A stretch of DNA of 64,000 nt. It comes from Lentimicrobiaceae bacterium (lineage in GTDB: Bacteria; Bacteroidota; Bacteroidia; Bacteroidales; JALOCA01). The DNA lies in the NCBI GenBank assembly GCA_023227965.1, contig JALOCA010000010.1:24831-88830 (forward strand), written 5' to 3'. The notes under the pieces were generated by a model that saw nothing but the letters and a program-made list of their open reading frames with translations, ran no database searches and was not told the DNA's origin. Shown piece by piece: positions 45,776 to 54,317 of the stretch. The position numbers were made by a program, and so were the translations under genes. Numbering within the stretch: the stretch's first letter is position 1; the number at the start of each line of letters is the position of its first letter.

Positions 45776-47029
45776 ATGTCTGAACCTTTTTTATGTGAGT
45801 CGGTTAAGCCCACCCGTACGCATTACAAGATTCTGCTCATGAGTTGGGCAGGTTGGGTTTTCGATTTTTACGACTTGGTTCTGTTTACTTTCCTGCTGAT
45901 TCCCATTGGTAATGAATTTGGGTTTTCGCAAACAGAACTTTCGTACCTAATGGGGACTTCGCTGGCAGCTACCGCCATCGGAGGGATAATTTTTGGGGTG
46001 ATTGCCGATAAAATAGGCAGGAAGCTTACCCTACAACTTACCATTCTTACTTACAGTATCGGTACTTTTTGTTCCGGATTTGCCTCCAGTCTTTGGGTAT
46101 TTCTGATATTTCGCATCATTACCGGACTGGGCGTAGGCGGCGAATGGGCTACCGGACAAACCTATGTGGGAGAAACTTTCCCGCCTAAAAATCGCGGTAG
46201 ATATTGTGCTTTTATGCAAACAGGAGCTCCGCTCGGCATAGCTCTTGCTTCGGTGGTAGGTGGTTTGCTTGCCCCTGGAATCGGTTGGCGTTACTGTTTC
46301 TTTATTTCGGTGATTCCTGCCCTGCTGGTGGTTTTCATCCGTAGACATTTGCCTGAATCCGATCTGTGGCATTTTCAGCAACAAAAAGGCACCGTTAAAA
46401 AAACTGTAAAGCACAAAAACAAAATCAGCGAACTTCTGAGTCCGGCATACCGGAAAATTTTTATTCTGGCGCTGGTACTTGCCATCTTCGACATGACTGC
46501 TTACTGGCTTACCTATTCGTGGATGCCCGGCTACCTGCACCACGAACGTAATTTTACAATGACCAAATCAGCCATCTGGATTTTAGTTACCCAAAGTGGA
46601 GGTTTTGTGGGATATTTCTTTTTCGGATTCATCGCCGACCGCCTGGGGCGCCGCCCGGCGTACAGCATCTATTCGGTAATTATGGCAGCCGGACTGCTGA
46701 TGATCACGGTTTTTTGGAAAAATATAGAGATGTACCCTTCAATCATCCTTGGTTTTATGTTCCTTGTAGGCTTCGGAACCGGGATGTTTGGCGGTTACGG
46801 TTCGCTGTTTGCCGAACTCTTTCCTACGCACATCCGTAGCACTGCCATGGGAACAGCCTTTAACCTGGCACGGGGCATTCAGTTTTTTACCCCTGTGATA
46901 ATTGCCACTATTGCCATCCGTTACGGATTGGGAGGCGGAATTGCCCTCGCTTCGCTGTTTGCCCTGCTTACCGGCATCTGGATTTGGACATTCCCTGAAA
47001 CCAAAGGGAAAAAACTGCATCCTGAGTAG
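45776..47029 (+). CDS. MFS transporter (sugar/acid-proton symporter type)
   Basis: 417 residues, 12 membrane segments. It contains WAGWVFDFYDLVLFTFLLIPIG at the first helix (as in NanT/ShiA-type carriers), DKIGRKLTLQL in the 2-3 loop, GLGVGGEWATGQTYVGETFPPKNRGRYCAFMQTG, and ADRLGRRPAYSI at the 8-9 loop. Exact substrate unknown: sialic acid, dicarboxylates or aromatic acids are all possible for this group. Confidence 0.88.
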   Translation: MSEPFLCESVKPTRTHYKILLMSWAGWVFDFYDLVLFTFLLIPIGNEFGFSQTELSYLMGTSLAATAIGGIIFGVIADKIGRKLTLQLTILTYSIGTFCSGFASSLWVFLIFRIITGLGVGGEWATGQTYVGETFPPKNRGRYCAFMQTGAPLGIALASVVGGLLAPGIGWRYCFFISVIPALLVVFIRRHLPESDLWHFQQQKGTVKKTVKHKNKISELLSPAYRKIFILALVLAIFDMTAYWLTYSWMPGYLHHERNFTMTKSAIWILVTQSGGFVGYFFFGFIADRLGRRPAYSIYSVIMAAGLLMITVFWKNIEMYPSIILGFMFLVGFGTGMFGGYGSLFAELFPTHIRSTAMGTAFNLARGIQFFTPVIIATIAIRYGLGGGIALASLFALLTGIWIWTFPETKGKKLHPE

Positions 47030-47060
47030 AACAGACAACCCAAGCTGAATATAAATTCTG

Positions 47061-47068
47061 TACTTTTG
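47061..47068 (+). promoter_or_regulatory. -7 promoter element for the OstA-like gene
   Basis: TACTTTTG, about 20 bases before ATG 47089. Confidence 0.5.
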
Positions 47069-47088
47069 CCCGTAATTAATCCGCTGTT

Positions 47089-48627
47089 ATGTTCGGGTCG
47101 TGGTTTTCTTTTAAAAAAAATGGGTTGCTTATAATGGCTTTGCTGTTTACCACATGCATCGTTGCACAGGGGCAAAAAAGAATCCGCCTGGTACAGGCTG
47201 ACGAACTCAGTTACGACAAAATGCTGGGAGATGAAGTGCGCAGAGTAAAAGGAAATGTACAGTTTGAACACGAAGGAGCTTACCTCTATTGCGATAGCGC
47301 CCTCCTTGACGAAAAAACCAACAATGTTACCTGCTTCAGCCGTATTCACATCAAATCGAGCGATACGCTGAATTTGTATGGCGACATGCTTACCTACAAC
47401 GGCGATACCCGCATTGCAGATATCACAGGAAAGGTAAAACTGATTGACAACCAAACCGTCCTTACAACAACCCATCTTATTTTCGACCGCAACACGCAAA
47501 TTGCCAAATACGAAGTCGGTGGAGTGATCATCAATAAAGAAAATAAGCTCATAAGCCGGATTGGACATTACTACACCCAACAAAAAGAATTCTTTTTTAA
47601 GGAAAGAGTGGTGCTTACCAACCCGGATTATGTTGTGAATTCCGATACGTTGAAGTACAACACTCTTTCGCGTACCGCTTTTTTTTGCGGACCTTCAACC
47701 ATCAAAGGCAAAAAAAACTTTATCTATTGCGAAAATGGCTGGTACGACACCCGTAACGACGTTTCCCGTTTCAGCAAAAAAGCCTACTTTATCAACGGCG
47801 ATCAATTGCTGAAGGGCGACAGCCTGTATTACGACCGCACCAATGGAATAGGAAAAGGATTCAATAATGTATCCATTACCGATACCGTACAAAATATCAT
47901 CATCCGGGGTAACCTGGGTAATTATTATGAAAAATCCGGTTTTGCCACCATGACCGACAGTGCATATGCCATACTTATTGATAAAAACGATTCATTATTC
48001 CTGCACTCCGACACCCTGAAAGCTACTTTCGACAGTTTGCGCACAACCAAAGCCCTTTATTCCTTTCATTCGGCAAAATTTTTTCGTAACGACCTGCAGG
48101 GAATGTGTGACTCGTTGGTATATACCATCAGCGACAGTCTGCTTACACTCTACCACAAACCTGTACTGTGGTCGCAAGCAAATCAACTTACCGCCGACAC
48201 CATCTGTATTCTGATAAAAAACAGGCAAATTTCTGAATTGCTGATGTATAACGCGGCTTTCATCATTTCAAAAGACACGCTGAAAGGATACAACCAGATA
48301 AAAGGCAGAAATATGCATGGTTATTTCAGAAATAACGACCTGGTAAAAGTAACGGTGGAAGGTAATGCCGAAACCATTTACTGGATACGCGAAGACGACG
48401 GGGCACTTATTGGGATAAACAAAGCCGTTTCGGGAAATATGGACATCCGTATCAAAGAAAACAAGGTAAAAAAAATAACCTATATCGGTCAGCCCAAAGA
48501 AACCCTTTTCCCCGAAAAAGACCTTCTTGAGCCAGACCTTTATCTCCGCGATTTCAAATGGCTCGAAAAAAGCAGACCCCTGAAAAAGGAAGATATTTTT
48601 GGTAAGGAAATAGGAGTTGGAAATTAA
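47089..48627 (+). CDS. OstA-like protein (LptA-type organic solvent tolerance)
   Basis: 512 residues with a signal peptide ending CIVAQGQ. Contains repeating beta-jellyroll units: ADELSYDKMLGDEVRRVKGNVQF, YLYCDSALLDEKTNNVTCFSRIHI, NLYGDMLTYNGDTRIADITGKVKL, and the unit with SDTLKYNTLSRTAFFCGPSTIKG. This is the OstA/LptA-like fold that binds lipopolysaccharide in the periplasm. Longer than LptA and with more repeats. Probably an LPS transport or envelope protein. Confidence 0.85.
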   Translation: MFGSWFSFKKNGLLIMALLFTTCIVAQGQKRIRLVQADELSYDKMLGDEVRRVKGNVQFEHEGAYLYCDSALLDEKTNNVTCFSRIHIKSSDTLNLYGDMLTYNGDTRIADITGKVKLIDNQTVLTTTHLIFDRNTQIAKYEVGGVIINKENKLISRIGHYYTQQKEFFFKERVVLTNPDYVVNSDTLKYNTLSRTAFFCGPSTIKGKKNFIYCENGWYDTRNDVSRFSKKAYFINGDQLLKGDSLYYDRTNGIGKGFNNVSITDTVQNIIIRGNLGNYYEKSGFATMTDSAYAILIDKNDSLFLHSDTLKATFDSLRTTKALYSFHSAKFFRNDLQGMCDSLVYTISDSLLTLYHKPVLWSQANQLTADTICILIKNRQISELLMYNAAFIISKDTLKGYNQIKGRNMHGYFRNNDLVKVTVEGNAETIYWIREDDGALIGINKAVSGNMDIRIKENKVKKITYIGQPKETLFPEKDLLEPDLYLRDFKWLEKSRPLKKEDIFGKEIGVGN

Positions 48628-48864
48628 GGGGTTGGCAGTACGATAAATCACAACAAAATTCTGAAAACTGTCCGGATTATTGATTTAAAAAGGATAGGTT
48701 TAAAAAAGGCAAACCAGTTTGGCGACAAAATCCTCGACTTGGTAAATACTTACCGCGAGGAAAAAGGGATAGTAGAATTGGAATGCGGCAGATTTGTCCC
48801 AGAGTTTACGTATTCATGCTCTTCGGTTTATATCGAAGAACCATTTTTACGATTGTTTTGTTAG
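48628..48864 (+). pseudogene. Remnant of a helicase-type C-terminal HRDC domain
   Basis: A frame open for about 78 codons but without a start codon near its upstream end. It encodes KTVRIIDLKRIGLKKANQFGDKILDLVNTYREEKG, which looks like the HRDC-like tail of ATP-dependent helicases (KxIGxKKxxxFGxxIL). No helicase core lies upstream, and the preceding gene stops at 48627. Either a decayed copy or a fragment carried in with the neighbouring insertion-sequence remnant. Confidence 0.45.
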
Positions 48865-49059
48865 AATGTTCTTCAATATAAGCCGGAATGCAAGCATTTT
48901 ATAACGTAAAGTAGAGAGCCTGTTTCGTACTTTTTCGTTGATAACGAATTGTTTAAACAAACTCATAACGTTGTATGCAATAGTCATTAACAGCAAACAA
49001 GCTTCAGTGTCATCAAACCCGTTTTGATTCATTTTATCCAATCCGTATAAACTTTGCAT
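48847..49059 (-). pseudogene. IS1380-type transposase, 3' fragment
   Basis: 70 residues with the C-terminal pattern of IS1380 transposases: YGLDKMNQNGFDDTEACLLLMTIAYNVMSLFKQ and RNRLSTLRYKMLAFRLILKNI. A TAA stop precedes the ATG directly, and the catalytic core is absent. No inverted repeats or target duplications are visible. The remnant overlaps the end of the HRDC fragment. Confidence 0.65.
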
Positions 49060-49382
49060 TTAAGGTTAAAAACAAAAAATGTTACCGGGTTGGTTGAGAA
49101 GCTGAAACCTTTATTAAGCCTTGTAAATTAAAATTCTAACTGGCACATCTCAACTGAAAGAGGGCAGAGGACTAATACGCAAAATAGAGATTCTTCTATG
49201 GCTCTGTTTTATTCACCTCTGCTCTTTCCGGTTAACTATTTTATAAAAAAGTAATATCTCCTTATTGATTTGCAAAGCAATCACGCAAAACGACTGTTTC
49301 CGCAAATTAAAAAAAATTTACCTGCTTGTTCTGAATTTGTATATTTTTTCGTACCTTTACAATGTAAAAAAAATTCCTTGTT

Positions 49383-50087
49383 ATGAAACACTTATTTTTA
49401 TTATTCGGATTGTTTGTATCCGGTTTTAGCCTGTTTGCACAGGACGACAGTATCTTTGCCACGGTAGAGGGAAACGCAGTTACCATATGGCATACCAATG
49501 TAAATCGAAACTGTGGCTCAATGTACGATATGCAATATTTACTCAACGATTATCACCTTTTTGTTTACGAAAAGGATACAGGTGCAATGGCATTTTGTTA
49601 TTGTTATTTCGATTTAAGCCTTACCATTGATTCGCTTAGCACTGGCAACTACGATGTTGACGTTTATGGCATCAACTTCGGTAACGATACCATCGCCGAC
49701 GATACGGTTTATTATGGCTCTACGGGCTTCAGCATTACTGCCGGGCAGGGAATGCCATTCCGCTTGGCTTCTTACCAAAGCACCTGCCAGAGTAGTTCGG
49801 TAGAAGAAACCCCGCATGGAAACGGGAATGCACTATTGATTTTTCCCAACCCGGTAACAGATAAAGTTTCTATCCGTTTGCCAAAAAATCCGACTGCCAA
49901 ATCCGGTCATTTTGATATTTATGATGCCTATGGAAGACAGGTTGCCACTTCTGTTTTCAACAGCGATGTCCCGCAGAGCATCGAATGGAATGCAAAAGAC
50001 CTTGTACCGGGAGTTTATTTTTGCCGGTTTCGTTGTGGCAGCGGGTATTTTTACGGAAAGTTTATTGCCGGCGGTACAGAACGGTAA
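49383..50087 (+). CDS. T9SS-sorted secreted protein with C-terminal sorting domain
   Basis: 234 residues. Signal peptide ending LFAQDDS. The first half contains a Cys-containing domain (ITIWHTNVNRNCGSMYDMQ, CYCYFDLS) that I do not recognise. The last 80 residues are a type IX secretion CTD: ALLIFPNPVTDKVSIRLP, FDIYDAYGRQVATSVF, ARDLVPGVYF-like (KDLVPGVYFCRF). Exported and attached to the cell surface in T9SS bacteria. Confidence 0.82.
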   Translation: MKHLFLLFGLFVSGFSLFAQDDSIFATVEGNAVTIWHTNVNRNCGSMYDMQYLLNDYHLFVYEKDTGAMAFCYCYFDLSLTIDSLSTGNYDVDVYGINFGNDTIADDTVYYGSTGFSITAGQGMPFRLASYQSTCQSSSVEETPHGNGNALLIFPNPVTDKVSIRLPKNPTAKSGHFDIYDAYGRQVATSVFNSDVPQSIEWNAKDLVPGVYFCRFRCGSGYFYGKFIAGGTER

Positions 50088-50129
50088 ACCTACCCTGACT
50101 TTTGCAGATTGTTTTATTCATAATTTCGG

Positions 50130-50154
50130 ACCGGCTAAAAACAAAACCGCCGGT
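50130..50154 (+). other. Stem-loop in the region before the response regulator
   Basis: ACCGGC (50130-50135) and GCCGGT (50149-50154) form a 6-bp stem with a 13-base loop. No T-run follows, so its role is unclear. The stretch 50088-50298 otherwise holds nothing I can assign. Confidence 0.3.
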
Positions 50155-50298
50155 ATGTTGTTGCATTAAACTAAAAAGAAATATCTCCCATATATACATT
50201 TTTTTCTGTCTTATTTTATTGTTAATACTTTCTATCATACTGCTTTCTGCCTACTACCTGCCGTTTTCAAACAATGTAGAACTTAACCATATAAAATC

Positions 50299-50751
50299 AT
50301 GAATTCCAACGACAAAACTATCATGCTGGTGGAAGATAATCCCAGCGATGTAGAACTGACCAAAAGGGCATTGCTAAAAGAGCACATCCTAAACGAAATT
50401 ATCGTTGCCGAAAACGGACAGGAAGCCCTTGATTATTTGTTTAGAACAGGAAAATATTCCGACAGAGATATTTCGAAGATGCCAGCTCTTATCCTTCTCG
50501 ACCTAAAGCTACCACTCGTCGACGGGCTTGAAGTATTGAAACGAATAAGAGCCGATGAACGTACACGTAGATTATTGGTTGTTATGCTCACTTCCTCAAG
50601 AGAAGAAAAAGACCTGATAAAAGGGTATAACTTAGGTGTAAATAGTTATATTTGCAAACCTGTTGATTTTAATCAATTTGTCGAAGCAGTTAAATATCTC
50701 GGGCTCTATTGGTTAGTTATTAACGAAACGCCCCCTCTTTCAACTATTTAA
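50299..50751 (+). CDS. Single-domain response regulator (CheY/Rcp1-like)
   Basis: 150 residues. IMLVEDNPSDVELTKRALL opens the receiver domain, with the phosphoacceptor D68 in ILLDLKLP, the Thr/Ser switch in MLTSS and the Lys in CKPVD. The extended loop between strands 2 and 3 (FRTGKYSDRDISKMPA) is typical of the Rcp1 type, which pairs with phytochrome-like or hybrid kinases. No output domain. The hybrid kinase starts 6 bases downstream. Confidence 0.93.
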   Translation: MNSNDKTIMLVEDNPSDVELTKRALLKEHILNEIIVAENGQEALDYLFRTGKYSDRDISKMPALILLDLKLPLVDGLEVLKRIRADERTRRLLVVMLTSSREEKDLIKGYNLGVNSYICKPVDFNQFVEAVKYLGLYWLVINETPPLSTI

Positions 50752-50757
50752 TCTCAT

Positions 50758-53700
50758 ATGGAACTACCGCTACATATACTGATTGTCGAAGATAAAGAAA
50801 ATGACGCAGACTTAATCCTTCATAATATTAAAAAAACCGGCTCCACTATTGTTTCTGAACGTGTGGAAACTGCCGTTGAAATGCTTACAGCCCTTGAAAA
50901 ACAATCTTGGGATGTTATCATCTGCGATTACAGCTTGCCACAATTTGATGCTCCGGCTGCACTCCGGCTACTCCAAAATTCCGGAAAAGATATTCCTTTT
51001 ATTGTTGTTTCCGGAACCATAGGCGAAGAAACCGCAGTTGAAATGATGAAAGCCGGTGCACACGACTACCTGATAAAAAACAATCTTACCCGCCTGAACT
51101 CAGTTATTTTGCGCGAAATGGCCGAAGCCAAAATAAGGAAAGAACGCAAATATGCCATAGATACCCTGCGCGAAAATGAAAAAAGATATCGCGTTTTTAT
51201 CAATTCCACCAACGACATGGCATTTTTAAAAAACAAAGATTTTAAATACGTGATTATTAACCGGGCTAATGCACGGTTTTTCGGAAAAGATGAAAAGGGC
51301 ATCATAGGAAAAACCGATTTCGAACTGATGGGGAAAACGGCTGCCGAACAATGTCGTATATCTGATCGTTTGGCACTCACTTCTGATTCTGTAATCATCA
51401 GTGAAGAACATGTTGGCGAAAAAATATATGAAACGCACAAATTCAAAGTGCCCCTGCCCAACGCTACCTTTGGAATTGGGGGCTACATCCGTGATATTAC
51501 CGAACATAAAAAAGCTCAGGAAGCACTCGAAAAAAGTGAAAAGACATTAGCAAATCTCATAAGTAATTTGCCCGGTTTTATCTACCGCTGTGCCAACGAC
51601 CCAAACTGGACCATGGAATACCTTAGCGACGGATTTCTGAAGCTCACCGGATATTCCGCTGAAGAAGTCCTGGGCAACAAACGGCTCTCGTTTAACCAAA
51701 TAATCTTTCCTGACGACAGAAACAGATTGTGGGAAAAATGGCAGATTATCCTGAAAGATCATCAGCTTTTCGAAGATGAATACCATATTATTACTAAAAA
51801 CGGCACCATCCGAAATGTTTGGGAACGCGGACGGGGAATTTTCCGGGATAACCAATTACTCTATATCGAAGGATTCATCACCGACATCACCGAACGGAAG
51901 CAGGCGGAGGAAGACGTAAGACGCGAACGCATCCTGCTTCGTACATTAATTGATAACCTGCCGGATATCATTTATGTAAAAGATAAGGAAGCCCGCAAAG
52001 TTGTTGCCAACCGCGCCGATTTAGAATTAACCGGCTACTCTTCCGAAGCCAATCTCATTGGAAAAACCGATATGGAAATCTTTGGCAATGAAGTCGGAAT
52101 TCGGGGATATACCGACGACATAAGCATCCTGCAAACCGGCAACCCAATAATTAATCGCGAAGAAGATTTTTATGACCCCAAAGGCATTCAACGATGGCTT
52201 ATTACCTCTAAAATACCTCTGCGCGACGAACTTGGTAATATCATTGGATTAGTCGGCATGGGCCACGACATTACCGAACGTAAAAAAACAGAAAAAGCCT
52301 TAATTGAAAGCGAAGAGCGCTTCCGTAGCCTTTACGAAAACGCTACCATTGGTTTGTACCGGACGACTCCCGACGGGCAGATTATGCTTGCAAACCCTAC
52401 TCTGGTTCAAATGCTCGGGTTCGACTCTCTGGAAGATTTGAAAAAACGGAATATTTCCGAAGAAGGCTACGCATTAGATTATCAACGCAAAACCTTTCAG
52501 GATACTATTGAAAAACAAGGATATGTTCACGGATTGGAATATGCCTGGAAACGCAAAGACGGCACCAATATCTTTATTCGCGAAAGTTCCCGGCTCATCC
52601 AGGATAAAAATGGCAAATCCCTGTATTACGAAGGGACAGTGGAAGACATTACCGAAAGCAAACATGCCGAACAATTACAAAAAGTGCTGTTCAATATTTC
52701 GAATGCGGCAATTTCCACCAACAACCTGAAAGAACTAATTGAAACAATAAAGCAGCAACTTAGTACACTCCTTGATACAAGCAACTTTTATGTCGCTTTT
52801 TATGATGAAACTACAGGAATGTTTTCTTCCCCTTATTATAGCGATGAGAAAGATGCTATCGAAACCTGGCCTGCCGAAAAATCGCTTACCGGTTGTATTA
52901 TAAAATATAATAAGCCAATGCTTATAACCGATAAGGAATATCTTGAAATGAATAAAAAAGGGGAAGTTAATCTTATCGGCGAACCTTCTAAAATCTGGCT
53001 TGGCGTCCCGTTACAAGTAGAGGGTAAAGCAATAGGAGCCTTTGTTGTACAAAGCTATGATGATGTCAATGCTTACAGCGAGAAAGACAAAAATACCCTT
53101 GAATTTGTTTCACACCAAATCAGCATTGCTATTCAACGTACTAAAGCAATGCAGGATTTAAAAGCAGCCCTCGCCAAAGCCGAAGAAAGCGATAGGCTAA
53201 AATCTGCTTTTCTTGCCAACATGTCGCACGAAATACGCACGCCCATGAACGGAATTCTTGGTTTTGCCGATCTGTTGAACGACGATTCTATCCCGCCCGA
53301 TGAAAAACGTCGTTTTATCAACATTATCAAAAACAACGGACAGCATCTTCTTTCAATTATCAACGATATCATTGATATTTCAAAAATCGACAGCAATCAG
53401 CTTAAAATAACTAACGTAAATTTCAACCTGAACCATTTGCTCGACGAGTTATTCATTGCGTATCAAAACGAAATTGTTCAGAAAGGGAAAACGGAAATTA
53501 CCCTGCAACTCGACAAGACGTTACCGGATGCACAAAGTCAAATTATTTCTGATAATATTCGCTTACGGCAAATTCTGTTCAATCTGATAAGCAATAGCCT
53601 TAAATTCACTAAAAGTGGATTTATCCGTTTTGGTTATTCCCTTTCGGAAAACAACCTGCAATTTTTTGTTAGTGATACTGGAAAAGGCATTGCCAAAGAT

Positions 53701-54303
53701 AAACAATCCATCATCTTTGAACGTTTTAGACAAGAAGAAGAAACCCATACCCGGCAGTTTGGGGGTACAGGTTTAGGGTTATCCATTTCTAAAGCGCTGA
53801 TCGAACTGATGGGAGGAAAAATATGGCTGACTTCAGAAGAAAGAGAAGGCTCGGCTTTCTATTTTACCATTCCATACACTCCTTTCGTAGCCCAACCGGA
53901 ACCAAGTCGTGAAAAGAGCCATCAAAAAAACGATTTCGATTTTAGCGACAAAACCATTTTGGTAGCGGACGATGTTCCGGTTAATCTCGATTTAGTTAAG
54001 GTATATCTGAAAAAAACGCAAGCCTCCCTGCTTTTTGCCAACGATGGTAAGGAAGCTCTCGAAATCTGCAAAAACAATCCGGCGGTGGATTTGGTTTTGA
54101 TGGATATTCAAATGCCGGTGATGAACGGATATGAAGCTACCCGCGAGATACGCAAGCTCAATAAAGATTTGCCGGTAATCGCTTTTACGGCTTATGTTTT
54201 TGCTAACGATAAGGTTCAGTGTCTCGAAGCCGGATGCAACGATTTTATCCCAAAACCTATGGATAAAAACCTTCTTCTGAAAATGTTGAGTAAATATTTA
54301 TAA
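50758..54303 (+). CDS. Hybrid sensor histidine kinase: REC - PAS x4 - GAF - HK - REC
   Basis: 1181 residues. An N-terminal receiver (phosphoacceptor D57 in CDYSLP, K107) is followed by four PAS/PAC modules (about 140-640, each ending in GFIRDITEH-, ITDITERK- or VEDITES-like motifs), a GAF domain (about 650-800), a HisKA domain with SHEIRTPMNG (H824), a HATPase with GFIRFGY, FVSDTGKG and GGTGLGLSISKAL, and a C-terminal receiver (D1116 in LMDIQMP, KPMD). No transmembrane segment is apparent, so it is probably cytosolic. Co-transcribed with the response regulator before it. Confidence 0.94.
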   Translation: MELPLHILIVEDKENDADLILHNIKKTGSTIVSERVETAVEMLTALEKQSWDVIICDYSLPQFDAPAALRLLQNSGKDIPFIVVSGTIGEETAVEMMKAGAHDYLIKNNLTRLNSVILREMAEAKIRKERKYAIDTLRENEKRYRVFINSTNDMAFLKNKDFKYVIINRANARFFGKDEKGIIGKTDFELMGKTAAEQCRISDRLALTSDSVIISEEHVGEKIYETHKFKVPLPNATFGIGGYIRDITEHKKAQEALEKSEKTLANLISNLPGFIYRCANDPNWTMEYLSDGFLKLTGYSAEEVLGNKRLSFNQIIFPDDRNRLWEKWQIILKDHQLFEDEYHIITKNGTIRNVWERGRGIFRDNQLLYIEGFITDITERKQAEEDVRRERILLRTLIDNLPDIIYVKDKEARKVVANRADLELTGYSSEANLIGKTDMEIFGNEVGIRGYTDDISILQTGNPIINREEDFYDPKGIQRWLITSKIPLRDELGNIIGLVGMGHDITERKKTEKALIESEERFRSLYENATIGLYRTTPDGQIMLANPTLVQMLGFDSLEDLKKRNISEEGYALDYQRKTFQDTIEKQGYVHGLEYAWKRKDGTNIFIRESSRLIQDKNGKSLYYEGTVEDITESKHAEQLQKVLFNISNAAISTNNLKELIETIKQQLSTLLDTSNFYVAFYDETTGMFSSPYYSDEKDAIETWPAEKSLTGCIIKYNKPMLITDKEYLEMNKKGEVNLIGEPSKIWLGVPLQVEGKAIGAFVVQSYDDVNAYSEKDKNTLEFVSHQISIAIQRTKAMQDLKAALAKAEESDRLKSAFLANMSHEIRTPMNGILGFADLLNDDSIPPDEKRRFINIIKNNGQHLLSIINDIIDISKIDSNQLKITNVNFNLNHLLDELFIAYQNEIVQKGKTEITLQLDKTLPDAQSQIISDNIRLRQILFNLISNSLKFTKSGFIRFGYSLSENNLQFFVSDTGKGIAKDKQSIIFERFRQEEETHTRQFGGTGLGLSISKALIELMGGKIWLTSEEREGSAFYFTIPYTPFVAQPEPSREKSHQKNDFDFSDKTILVADDVPVNLDLVKVYLKKTQASLLFANDGKEALEICKNNPAVDLVLMDIQMPVMNGYEATREIRKLNKDLPVIAFTAYVFANDKVQCLEAGCNDFIPKPMDKNLLLKMLSKYL

Positions 54304-54317
54304 AATCAGAATTTGCC

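Noticed and set aside
50102..50302. 66-residue hydrophobic open frame before the response regulator
   Set aside because: No start context, overlaps a hairpin and the response regulator start; the composition is compatible with chance in AT-rich DNA.
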